The notes beneath the pieces were generated by a model. It did not search any database. It was not told the DNA's origin and saw only the letters and a program-made list of their open reading frames with translations. Source: Pelagerythrobacter rhizovicinus (GTDB lineage: Bacteria > Pseudomonadota > Alphaproteobacteria > Sphingomonadales > Sphingomonadaceae). Taken from it: a stretch of DNA of 64,000 nucleotides. Shown here piece after piece: positions 1-12,200 of the stretch. The position numbers and the translations under genes are program-made. How positions within the stretch are numbered: the stretch's first letter is position 1; the number at the start of each line of letters is the position of its first letter. The stretch covers positions 1,300,501 through 1,364,500 of the forward strand of contig NZ_SDPV01000001.1 in NCBI RefSeq assembly GCF_004135625.1. Reading direction: 5' to 3'.

Positions 1-204
1 CACGACCGGGTAGCAGCGTGCGGCGGCGGTCAGTTCCGCAGCCACAATGGGGACATAGGCCGCCTCTGCGGCGAAGGAGGCATCACCGCTCTTGAGCCGC
101 CAATCGGCGTGGGCCGACGACGAAAGCGGCTGCGGATCGCGGTAGAACAGCGGAAGGCCGGCCTTGCCGGTGCCGCCCGCTTCGGGTGCAGGTTGAGTTG
201 CCAT
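1..204 (-). CDS. SapC family protein, 5' part only
   Basis: The first 68 codons of a SapC-like protein are visible and the gene runs off the left edge. The ATG at 204-202 is preceded by AGGAGCACGTTC, a good ribosome binding site. The visible protein begins MATQPAPEAGG and continues LPLFYRDPQPLSS, AHADWRLKSGDASFAAEAAYVP and AAARCYPVV, the characteristic N-terminus of the SapC family. These proteins are common in sphingomonads and Caulobacter beside TonB-dependent receptors; their biochemical role is poorly defined. It starts 67 bp after the giant exoprotein gene on the same strand, so it is probably the last visible cistron of that operon. No signal peptide is visible in this part. Confidence 0.8.
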   Translation of the reverse strand, partial: MATQPAPEAGGTGKAGLPLFYRDPQPLSSSAHADWRLKSGDASFAAEAAYVPIVAAELTAAARCYPVV

Positions 205-271
205 GAACGTGCTCCTGGATGGGATAACCGAAGCCGCACTGACGGCTGCGGGGTGGATGCTCGCCTACGCC

Positions 272-3200
272 TCAGTTGTGAGCGTAGCGGCTGGGTTCGA
301 TCATGATCGTGCGGTCGTCGATCAGCACCGCCCGCAAGCGATTGCGAAGAAGCCGTGAGATCGCCTGCTTGAGGGTCATCGACCCACGAAGGGGAGCGGT
401 CCTGAAGTTGGCTGCGACATCGGTGCTGTAGAGGATGTTGTATCCAGACAGCCCGCCTATCTGCTGCATCGCCTCGTCAAGGTTCGTCGCCGCAATCTCG
501 ACGTGCATTTTGCGTTCGGGCCAGGTCGGCTGCTGCCGGTCCGCTTCGGCCCGCTCTGCCCGCGAAGGCGTCGCATTCGAGGATTGTGAGGCACCCGGCG
601 CGCACGCCTCGCGTCGGTCCCCCTCGCCGCAATCGCCATATCCGGTGACGCGAACCTCGATGATCGAGGGCGTGGTCGCGGCCGCGTTCTGGCGAACGGT
701 TTCGGTGAGGCTTTCGAGAAGGTTGCTGCCAAGCAGCGACTTGCTGCCGAGGTCGCCCACGTCCAGCGACGTGGGCGGTGCGGCCGGCGCCTCGGGCAGA
801 CCGGTCGTGCGGCCGGCCACGTCGATGTTGTCCGCCCCGAGGATTTCGATGGCGAAGACGTTGAGGTTGCCCGAGACGCGGATGCCCGCATCCCCCGCAT
901 CGACGACGCCATAGTTCGCGACCAGATCGACGTCGGCGGGCGGCACGCCCGGGGTGGACGCCAGCGTGCCGATGCCGGCACCGGTCGGCAGACCGGCGGG
1001 CGAGCGGGTGAAGTTGGCGAGTTCGTCGATATGCCGTTCGAAGTAGGGCGGCGTCATCGAGGTTTTGGCGCCGTTGCCCGCGGCAATGCTGCCGAACGAC
1101 GACCACATCATGATATTGCCGCCCTGGGTGGTGAGCACGCGGGACTGGTTCACATCCTGGTCCCCATGGGTGAGGACGTTCACCTCGCCGCCGCCCTGCG
1201 TGACGATACCGGCGCGCAAGGCATCGCCCTGTGGGTTGGTCTCCGACGGCTGGCCGGTCTGATCGGCATTGGCCGCCGCGCTGGCGAGGCGGAAGAAGCC
1301 CCCCGGCGCAACCACCGAGACATCGCCGCCGGCGTTGGAGAGGATCCGGCTGGCGAAGGTCTCGAAGTTGCCCGCCCAGCGGGATTCGCCGTCCGCCAGC
1401 TGCTCGTCGGCGGCCTTCTGCGCGCCCGGGTAAAGCGTACCGATGGCCGTGTAGCCCCGGTTCACCGAACCCTGGCGTTCGTTGTCGGGATCGTTTGCCT
1501 CCCGGCTGGCGGTGCGCAGTTCAAGGAACAGCGCCGAGCGATAGAAGGGCGCCTTGTAGGCATTGTCCAGACCCTCCCAGTACGCCAGCGCCTCATCCAT
1601 GTAGGCGCGCTGCTCCTGCGCGGTCTCCAGCGGCTCCAGCCCCTGCATCTCACGCACGTAGTTGACGAGGCCCTGGCGCCGCTCCGGCAGGAAGAATTCG
1701 CCCCGCAGCCGCTCGGCCTGTGCCTGCTGGGCCGTGTAGCGCGGCACCAGAGTGTCGTAGGGCGTTTCCTGCGAGGCCGGAAGGGCGAGCCAGTACTCCC
1801 AGGCCTGTTCCAGGTAACCGCGCTGGGCCTCCTCCCCGGCCAGCGGCTCGAGCCCCTGAAGCGAGCGGATGTAGTTTACGAAGCCACCGGCCATGTCCTC
1901 GCTCACCAGTTCCACGGTCGCGCCGTTGCCGCGGGCGTAGAAGCGGTCGAACAGGTACATGGGCATTTTCTCGCCGTCGCCCAGTTCACCGAGCAGGTAA
2001 TCGGCCATCGCCCCGGCATTCGCCGGATCGAAATAGGCGGCGTCGAACTCCTCGTAGGATGGCTGCTGATTGTAGCCGACGCTGATGGCGACCGTCGCCC
2101 CCTTCATGTCCGGATCGAATGGGACGTTCACAACCGCGTTGCTGCTGTTGCGCCCGAGGTCCAAAAGCGTGTCAGCGGTAATGCCTTCGGAATTGTTGGG
2201 GATCCAGAGATCGGTTCCGGCCTCGATCTCAAGCCTGCCTTGCCCGCGAATGTGCACTTGGCTGCCGGTCCTCAAGTTGCTTGAGCCGGCGGCCGACGAG
2301 ATAGTGCCGAAATAGATGCCCGCGCCCGCGGTGATCAGGCTGACGTCCTTCGGGTTGTTATGCTGGATGATAACGTTGGGGAAATAGACGTCGCTGCCGG
2401 CCTTCATCCAGAGCTGCTCGGCCGAAGCGATGCCGCTGATTCCGATGATGTCCCCGGCACCGGCATAGATCCGGCTGGGTTCGAAATCGCCCTCATGCAA
2501 CAGGAGATGGCGTTCGTTCCAACTCTGAGTCCCCTCGCCGTATACGCTGGGGGTCATCATATAGATGCCGTCCAAATGGTTGCGGTAATTGTTCTGGTGT
2601 TTGCGCAAGTTCCACGCAGAGTCACCAACATTTCGCGGCGCCGCGTCCTCGAGACGCGTGTAGTGGCCGATGCGGACATTGTTCTGCGCCAGAATGTCGA
2701 GATTCCCGTCTGGCGCCGGAGCAATTCGGAAACCGCCTTCCACATTCACATCGCCGCCCGCAGCGACCATCTCCACCGTACCGGGCCAGATCTGACCCTC
2801 CATAGAGTTGTAGCTGCCGCGGCCGACGGCGTTGATCCCATTGGGGCTGTGGGTCGTGACGTAGTAGGGAAAGTAGGGGCCGAAAGTGTCGTCTTCGAAA
2901 CCGGTCATCATGCGGGCGGAGCCAATGTTGGCATCATTGTTCCAGGCAATGATGTCGCCGCCGGCCGAATAGAGCGAGACGCTGGCTTCCGCGCCGCCCG
3001 TGGCCGTTTCCACATTCAGGTCGCCCGCGGCTTCCACCCGAAGGCTGCCGGCTTCCCCGATGTCGAACATCGTGTAGAGCGGATAGGCGCGCAGAACAGG
3101 GGTAGGATCGATGCTAGGGTCGCACCCGCGATAGACGTCGGTGATGTCGCAATCGGCATATGGTGGCTGCGGATCGCTCGTGCGGTCGTAAACCCGCACC

Positions 3201-6200
3201 ACGCTTCCCGACAGGATCGACCCGCCGGCGACCACGGTGCCGTTGCCGGTGATGCGGTAGATGCCGCCCAATATGTCGCCGCCGGCCCGCACCTCCAGGT
3301 CCCGGGCCGAGACCGTGAGGTTGCGAATGGCACCGCCGGCGGTGATAACTGCCTGACCATCGGTGATGATGTCGGTCACGATGGTCTTGGCCATCGCATC
3401 ATGCGCCACCACGTCGCCGCCGACCGCAACGGAAATCCGTGATCCCAATCCGGTCGCCTGAATGGACGAGGGGCGCTGCTCCAGCACCAGATCCCGGCCC
3501 GCCGCAACCTGCACTGAGCCGGAGCCGGTGCTGACCCGATACCCGACCGGATCATAGGTCTGGGCCATGTATGGCTGGCGGAAACCCAGCGACGTCCTAC
3601 CGATCCAGGGCAGAAGTTTGCGCGCATAGATGTCCGTGTCGGCGTATTCGCTCGCGCCCTCGGCATATTTGACGAGTTGCTTCTCGCCGCTCTCGTCCAG
3701 ATAATAATAGAAGCCAGTCACAATGTCGCGGTCCAGCTCCGCGCCCAGTGAGCCGTCCTCGTTCACGTAGAATAGGGCACTCTCTTGGCCATTGACCCGC
3801 AAGTAATAGGGGGCGGCTGGCACGGCCATTGTCGGAATTGGCACGACGGCGTCGTAGAACACTTCCGGATACTCACCAATCAGCCGGACCAGCCGCACAT
3901 AAGCATCTTTTCCGGTGGCATTACCGTCGTAGAAGCCACTGCTGCCGTGGCCGATTGCCTGATACTCTGCCAGATCTGCGCCGCTGAGACTGCCCGCGTA
4001 TTCGGCCCCTATCAGGTTATCGAGATCTTGATATGCACCGTCGTAGTCCATGCTTGGGGCAAAAAGGTAAGGATATTCATCAAGTAGGAGCTCAACCAAG
4101 TTGTATAGCGTCTCTTCCGGCGTATCCCCCCGGGATGCACGATCGATGGCCCTGTATTCGTCGTTTGTAATTTCTCCCGGATTGCGATGCCCTAGGACGA
4201 TATTCATGAATACAGAGCTTACTGCGCCTCCATAGCTTGGAACATCCAATTCTCCCACAATCACCGACATGTCGTAATCGAATGGGCTGAGCCCGGCATA
4301 GTCGAGCTGATCGGCCTCGCCGCCGATGATGACGGAGCCCTTGCCGTCGGCGAGCTGACCGGCGGAGAGCACCGCCAGGGAGGAGGGGCTCTCCAGATTG
4401 GCGCCGCCCACCAGATTGACGTTCCAGCTCCACGGCGCGTCCGTGGCGCTGTCGGTCAAGTTGGCGTTGATCAGCATATCGCCCGCGGCCCGCAGCGAGA
4501 GGACACCGGCGACCTGGTCCGCGCCGTAGCGCATGGCGGCCAGGTCCCAATCGTCGGTCAGCTCGACATCGCCGTCGTTGCGGATGTCGATGCCCGGCAC
4601 CAGGGTGACCGAGCCCAGACGCGCCTGCACGTTGTTCGCCGCCGCGGCCTCCATGAACGCCGTCGCATCCGCCGCGACTGCGGCCGCCACGTCTCTGTCG
4701 ATCACTTCGACGCCGTCGTAGACGCGGTAGGCTTCGGCAATGGCCCTGTCGGCTCCGGTCACGGTTCCTGCCAGGGAGTCGATGGCGACATCGCCATCGC
4801 CGATCTGCGGGGCGCGGAAGTGAACGGTGCCGCCGCGATCCTCGGCCCCACTCACGTCGATGCGCGCGCCACTGGCCATGGCGATCCGCCCGCCGTTGGC
4901 ACCGGCGGTTTCGATCTTCACAAGGCCGCCCGCGCCCTCTTCCGCCTCGGCGGCGGCGATCAGGGCGGACGACCCGCCCAGGGTGACATCGTTTGAGGCC
5001 GCAAGCCTGATGTCGCCGCCATTGGCGCCGACCGTGCGCACCGTGCCGGTCACATCGATCGTGCCGTTGTGGGCGATCACCGAGAGGCTTTCCACCTCGG
5101 TGACACCATCCAGCGTGACGCTGCCGGACAGGATCTCGAAGCTGCGGTCGCCGTTGAGGCCGCCCGCCGCCAGGGTGGAACTGAGGGCCGCGAAATCGGC
5201 CAGGGTGCCGATCCGCAAGGCGAAATCACCGGCCGACTTGCCCTCGCTCGCACCGCCCTTGAGCGCGCCGTTCAGCACCGCCTGGCCCTGCGGCACCACG
5301 ATGGCCAGCGAACCGGCGTTCCCCGCCGCGCCGCCGGAGATGTCGAGCACCGCGTCCGCGTTCTGCACCACATTGCCCCGGTCGGCCGTCAGGTTGATCG
5401 CCCCGGCGTTCAGGCCGATGGTCCGGTCGAACAGCTCGAAGGCCGTGCCGGAGACATCGATACCGCTGCCTTGCGCCAGGGTGACGTCCCCTGCGGTTGC
5501 CCGCAGGTTCACGGTGCCGGCATGCAGGCTGATCTGCCCGTTGTGCGTGATGCTGGTGCCGGTGAACGACAGGGTCGCGCCGAGCGAGTTCCGGCTCGCC
5601 TGCTCCGCCCCCGCGATGCTGTCGATGGTGATCGCGCCGCCGGCGTTGACCGCCAGCACATCGCCGTTGTCCACACTGATCTGACCGGCCTCGATCGCGA
5701 GCGCGCCGGGAACATTCAGCCCGCCCGCATCCTGGCCGACCAGCGTCCGCGTCGCCCGCAGCGTGACGCTGTTCGCGCCCGAGATCGCCTTGACGCCGCC
5801 CGTCAGCAGGAGGTCGCGCGCGGAAAGCAGCAGCGACGCCGAGCCGCCGGTCGCCTCCACCGAGCCGCCGTTGCTGTTGGCGAAGGTGAGGGTGCGCGCC
5901 GTGATGCTGGCCGCGCCGCCATCGTTGTCGATCAGCTGGATCTGGCGGGCGTCGAGCGTCAGGTCGCCTTCGGCGGTGAACTCGACCGCACCGTAGAAGT
6001 CGATGCTGGAGTAGCTCTTCAGAGCCAAATCCTGCGCATTGGCCAGCATGCTGGCGCTGTCGCCCGCGAAGACCAGCCCGCCCGTGCCGGCCGGGGCCGC
6101 GCCGATGCTCACCTGCGAGGCGGCAGCGGTGATCTGGTCTGCCGCCAGGTCGGTACCGGCGGACAGAGTGGTTTCGCGCGTGCCATCGAGCACCACCGAG

Positions 6201-9200
6201 CGGCCGGCCAGGCGCACGCCTTCTTCGATCGCAAGAACGCCTCCGGCCGGGTCGATCTCCTGCATGCCCCGATCACGCCGCTGAGCGTTGATCGCCGCGA
6301 GACGGGCCGGGTCGGCGCGCAGGGCGGCCATCGCATCGATCGCCACCTCGTCGCGCAGGAAGTCGGCACGGTCGCCCGCTGAGACATGCAGGACCGCGCC
6401 CTGATCCAGCTCTCCGTGGAGGAAATTCTCCGACGACCCGGATCCCACGATGAACTCGCCGAGAACCGGTACCAGCGCATAGCTGTCCGTCGCAGAGGCA
6501 AGCTCGCCGGTTGCTTCGACGATCGAGCCCGACTTGACCGTGACACCGTTCTGAGCGGTGAAGATCAGGTCTGCGCCCGACAGCACGTCGCCCGCGGTAT
6601 CGATGACCAGATCGGCCGCCGTGACCTGAATGGCGGTGCCGGTGTCCGTCGCACCGCGCACACCGCCCAGAAGCAGGCTTTCCACGCCGAAGCTCACCAG
6701 CCGGTCCGCGTCAAGCTGAAGATAGCCGTCGTAGCCCGAGCGGTCGGTGCCGGCGCCCGCCACCAGGATGCGCGCGGCGCTGACATCGACGTAACCGCCC
6801 TTGCCACCGTCCATGGCGGCGGCGTTGATCGTGCCGTCCAGCGTCAGGGACGACCCGGCGATCAGGGTCAGACCACCAGCATCCTTCGGCGTGCGCGGCA
6901 GGGAGTCCACCTGCAGGTTGCGCCGCTGGGCGGCCCGCAGGAAGGCATCGGAGTCGAAGTAGGTTGTTGCGCTGGCGAAGTTGTATTGCGAGCGCAGGGA
7001 CAGCACCTCCCGGTCCATGACCAGGAAGCCGTTGGTGAAGGGATCGCGATAGGCCAGGGACCCGTCGGGCCGGGTGGTGAAGCGGTAACCCGCCTGGATG
7101 ATGGACCCATCAGGCTTGGCGGCGGATTCACCCAGCGCGATGTTGCTGTAGTCGCCATACTGGTGGTTGGCCGTGACGCGATAGGCGCCCGGCAGCGCCG
7201 CATATTCGGCCGGCAACAGGGTATATTCACCGGCCGGCAGCCCGCCTTCGGCGCCGGACAGATAGATCTTGCCCAGATCGGGCGCATCATAGAGGTCGCC
7301 GGTGCCGAGCGGGGTCACGCCCGCGTCGTAGCCGGGGATGATCGCATACACCTGCGAGGCGTCGTCCACCCAGCGGTAGTCGTCGTCGCGATAGCCGGTC
7401 AGCCAGTTGTTCGAGCCGCCCACACCGGGCACGAATTCGCTGGCGACCAAGTCACCACCGGCCGAGACATCGACAGTGGCGTTCGCCGCAATGTCGATGA
7501 CATCGGCCTTCAGGCTGACTTCGCGGTCCGGCAGATAGGCCATTTCCCGCTGCGTGAACGGATCGACCCAAGTGTCGCCGTTCTGGAGGGAACCGTAGGG
7601 GATGACGTTGCCGTCCGCCGAAACCGAGGTGATGCTGCCGGGCAGCAGCCTGATCGTGCCCGCCCCTTCGCTACCGTCGTCCACGGCCTCCAGCGTGATC
7701 GACCCGAGCGGGGCGCGGACAATGCCGCCCTGCTCGATGCGCGGCGCGCGCAGCGTCAGGTTGGAGCCGCCTTCCAGGGGCGTCGCATTGACCTTGGTGC
7801 CGGCGTCCGGCCCTTTGATGGTCAGGGTCTTGGCCGCCTCGATGGCGACGTTGCGCCCGGATGCGGCATAGATCTGGTCGGCCTTCAGCGTGAGATTGCC
7901 GTTGGAGCGCAGCAGGCCTTCCGGTGCCGTGTTGTTGGAGGGGTTATAGTTGATCGGGGCAAGACGCAGGTCTCCCCCGCTGATCAGGGTGACGTCTTCG
8001 TAACCGATGAAATCGGCCGAAGTCAGCTCCAGCAGCCGGCCTGCCTCGAGCGTGATCACACCAGTATTCTCCGGGGTGATGCCGATATCGGCCAGCGCGG
8101 CCTCGAACCGCTCCTGATCCACGGTCCCGGAACCGGGCGCGGCGCGGCTGAGCAGGCGGACATGTTCCGCCAGCACCGTGAAGTCTCCGTCATCCCGGGC
8201 GTAGATCCTGGGCGTTCGCAGAGTGACTTCGTCGAGCAGATAGCCGCCGTCCGGCGACCGCGCGCCGAGCGTGGAGGTGCCCGCGATCACCATCGCGCCG
8301 GCCGAGATATCCACCCTGGAGAAACCCCCGGTCACGGGCGACAGGGTCATTGTCGCCTCCCGCTCGGGCAAGGTCGGCAAGATGAAATTCAGCTCCCTGT
8401 AAAGCGGCAGGAAAGTGTGATCGTATTCCGGCAGCTCCCCGTAATCGATCTTGCCGCCAATTTCGCCTTCGCCGATGTAAAGAACCGGCGGCGGCACCTT
8501 GGTTTCCGCCTCGTAGTACGCCTCGAACAGGGCAACGATGGAGTCCACGTCGGGAAGATAGGTCCCTTCCGGAAAATCCAGCCCCTCCATGCCAGATCGA
8601 TCGAAATCGACCGTCGAAAGGTCGACGCCGACCAGACCCTGATGCCCGGTGCCATCCTTCAGCGTGTACCACGTCGAGGTCAGCGAATTGCGCAGCCACA
8701 GGGGATTGCGATGGTTCAGCTTCTCATAGCGGCCGCTGTGCCACTGCAGGCGGAAGGTGCCGCCCCGCGCGCCTTCTCCGCCAGCGAAGGCACGGAACGT
8801 GGCATTGTTCACATCGATATTGCCGCCGAACAGGTTGATCAGGCCGCCATCGGACGCGATCGTCTTGGGCCGGAGCGATACCGCGCCGTTTTCCCGGACC
8901 GGCACATGGACCTGTGCGCTGGTGCCGGAGACATCGAGAATGGCGCCTTTCTCGATCACGAGCGGCTCAGCGCCGCGGGAGCTGGCAATCTCGCCGCCGC
9001 TGAGCACGTCACCGAGGATCACTTCGTTGCCGCCGCCGTCGATCCGGCGATCCGTGATCCGCAACGCGCCCTGCGCCAGCACGCGCGCGGTCGAGGCAAG
9101 ATGCCCGCTCAGCTCGATCGTGCCTGCGGGGGCAATCAGGGTGCCCGCAAGATCGCCGTGGAAAATGATGCGCCCACCCGGGTTCACCTCCAGCGAGGCA

Positions 9201-12200
9201 TCCTTGCCAAGCGTCGTGCGTGCGCCGTCCGAGCCGCTATAGGTCCCGAGATCGTGGATGGAGACCTCAGCGTATTCGGTGGACCAGGGGAAATTGGTGA
9301 AACCCACGAGGGCGCCGTCGCGCAGCTCTTTGGCGCGCCAGCCCGGCTCGACATAGCCGGTGGTGGTCACGTCGAGGATGTTGCTGCCGGTCTCCGCCCG
9401 CCATGCCTTCAGGATGCCGTCGCCGAGCGTGGCCGGCGCCAGCTGCATGGTGGCCTTGGTGGCCTTGATGGCCGTCCCCGGTGCCACGCTGATCCTGGGC
9501 GCATTCAGGTATATGCCAGAGAAGGGCATCTCCTCGAACAGGGCCGGATCGATCCGCGCGATGATGTTCCGTTCCGCGGCATCGGCGGGGAGCGCCTCGC
9601 CCACGTACAGCTCACCGCTGCTTTCCAGCGCAAACACGCCGTTGCCGCCCAGGCCGAGCGCCTGGGAATTGAAGGCGCCGGCAAGCTCGACGGGGTTGTC
9701 GAGCTGCATGTAGTTGCGGATGTTGATGTCGCCGCCCTTGCCGGCGGTGAGGTTGCCGTCCCGGTCGAGGTAACCGCCTCCGTTGGCGTTGAAGTAAACC
9801 GTTTCCGGCAGGCGGAACTCGTAAGTGCCATCGTCGCGCGTATTGACTTCGTCGTGGCTGAACGCCGTGATCAGGATGTTGCCGGCATCGACGATCGGCC
9901 GCTCGGCGAGCGGCAGGTACTCGGTCGTTTCGAACTCGGTGTGCCACTTCGCACTCGTGTCGATGAAGCTGTTCTCGCCGAAGATGATGCCCTGGCCGCG
10001 CAGCGCCACGTCACCGCCGTTGGTTGTGAGCGAGCCACCGAAATACATCGAGCTGGTGCCGATGAGTCTGAAGTCGGCGCCATTGGCGAAGTTGAGGTCG
10101 ACGCCGTCCTCAATGACGATATACAGCCTGTCGTAACCGTCGTCGGCCGTTTCGGAGAAGCTTCTGCCCGGCCCGTAGTGCCACTGGTTTATCTCGTAGT
10201 CGCCCATGGTCGAGCGCTCGAACATCTCTTCAGAGAAAAGGGCGAGGTTGCCGTTCCTGTCGAAATTGCCCCTGCGCTCCTCTTCCAGGCCGAAGATATC
10301 GCCATACACGCTGGTGAGGCTGTCGGTGAGCCCGAAGCCCGCGTCGAGCTTGGGCAAGGTCTTTGTAATCAGGATCCGGTCGCTGACATACTCGGCGTCA
10401 TGCTCGCCTTCGCGGTTGATGATCAGCGAGCCGGCATCCGGCATGTTGGTCCGCTGATATTTGCCGACCGTCACCTCACCGCGGAACGTGCCCTGATAGA
10501 CTCCGTCCGGCGCCCACAAGCCAATCTTGCCCGCATTGCCCCCTTCGACATAGCTGTCTTCATACCGGCCGCGGGCGGAGGAGACGAGCGGGACATAGTA
10601 GGTCTTCTGCTTGCCCCACTTGGTGTCGTAATCGACCCACTGGTCTGCCAGGCCCATGAAAACTTCGTCGGGATCCGCCTCGCGAATATCGACGATGGTG
10701 CCGTCGAGACGCCGCAGCATTGTCGTATAGACATAGCCCGCGTCATAGGTGATCGAGCCGCCCGACACATCGATCACCGATCCATCCTTCATGATGAAAT
10801 CGTCGCCGCTGGCGATCGTCAGGGTGCCGCCATCGACGATCATCTGATCGAGCGTCAGCTGGTTGAGATTGTCGAAACTCTGCCAGTCGGCGACATTGGT
10901 GCCGTAGCGGCGATCGACCTTGATTTCCTTGCGGTAGAGCGGACCGCCCCGCTGCACCGGGGTGTCTCTGAGCTGGGCGACGAACACCCGGCCCGCGACC
11001 TGGTGATATCCCATGGCGCGGCTGACGTCCCAGCCTGACAAGTCAATAGTCGCGCCGGCTTCCAGCACCAGGCGAGAGCCATCCTGACCGTTCGGGTTAC
11101 CGCCGCTGCCCAGCGGGCGGCGCACCGCCCCGTCGGCGTCGGCGTAGAGTTCCACCGTGCCCGAGGGCAAATAGACAAGGGAGTCCTTGAGGAAGTGAAT
11201 TTTCCCGCCGGCCACATGCAAGCTGCCGACCGACTGGTTGCCTTCGGTGAGCGGCAACATGTCATTCGAGTTCAGATCGGGCGTAATCTGCGTGATGCTG
11301 CCTTCCCCGAACACGATCGTGCCGTTGCCGGCCAGCTCGGCATCGCCGTTCTGTTTGGCATGGTCCTGCATCAGGGCGTGGATGGAAATGTCGGCCCGGA
11401 AGTTGGCCGTCGAGGTCAGTGTGATCCCGCCGTTCTGCTCGATGGTCCAACCGCGCAGATCCACATCGCTGCCGGCCGTGCCGTTGATCACGCCATCGTT
11501 CCGCACGGTAAACCCGTACTTGTTGGCGCGCTCAAGACGGCGTTGATCGAGATAGCGCAGGATCAGATTACCCTCGCCGCCGCCGGACGGCGTGTCGATC
11601 AAGGCCTGGGCAACCGCCTTGGGCAGGATGTCGCCCGCCTGATACAAGCCCTCCCCGTTCGGCTTGCCCCCGGTGACCGCGTTGACGAAATCCACCCACT
11701 CGGCGGGAATGGGGCTGTCCGTCGGCTTCATCTGATTACTGGCGCTGGAATCACGCGCCCAAAGCAGAAACTGGGGTGCAAAGCTCTGGGTGCGAACATT
11801 TGACCGCCGCATGTCGAGCGGATTGTGGACGCTGGTGTAGATTTCAAACTCGGCGCTGTTGTTCTGGGCGCGCTCGATGAAGATGTTGTCACCGGCGCCC
11901 AGAACCACCTGGCCTTCGTCCTGCACGTTCAAGGTGCCGCTATTGGTCACATTGGGGCCGAAGAGCATGATCTTGCCCTTGTCGCCCGTGCTGATTGTGC
12001 CCGTGCGGCCAACCGTCACGGCAAAGCGCAGCGGGTTATCAGCGTCGGCGACGACCGGCATGTCCTCAAGCAGATTCAGATAGCGGTCGGTCTTCCCCTG
12101 GGGGGTCTGATCGGGATAGGTCGTGTCCGCATAGATCCAGCTGTTGCTGAAGGTGGGATCGATCCGGCGGTAATTTTTCCTGAACTCGTAGGACAGCAGT

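Noticed and set aside
1031-2284. Plus-strand frames opposite the exoprotein gene (also 5069-6382, 11825-13057)
   Set aside because: Shadow frames of the minus-strand gene, with composition bias and no start signals.
6386-11038. Plus-strand open frame of 1550 codons
   Set aside because: It is antisense to the giant exoprotein gene, rich in Arg, His and Gln as expected for a GC-rich shadow frame, and has no recognisable domain.
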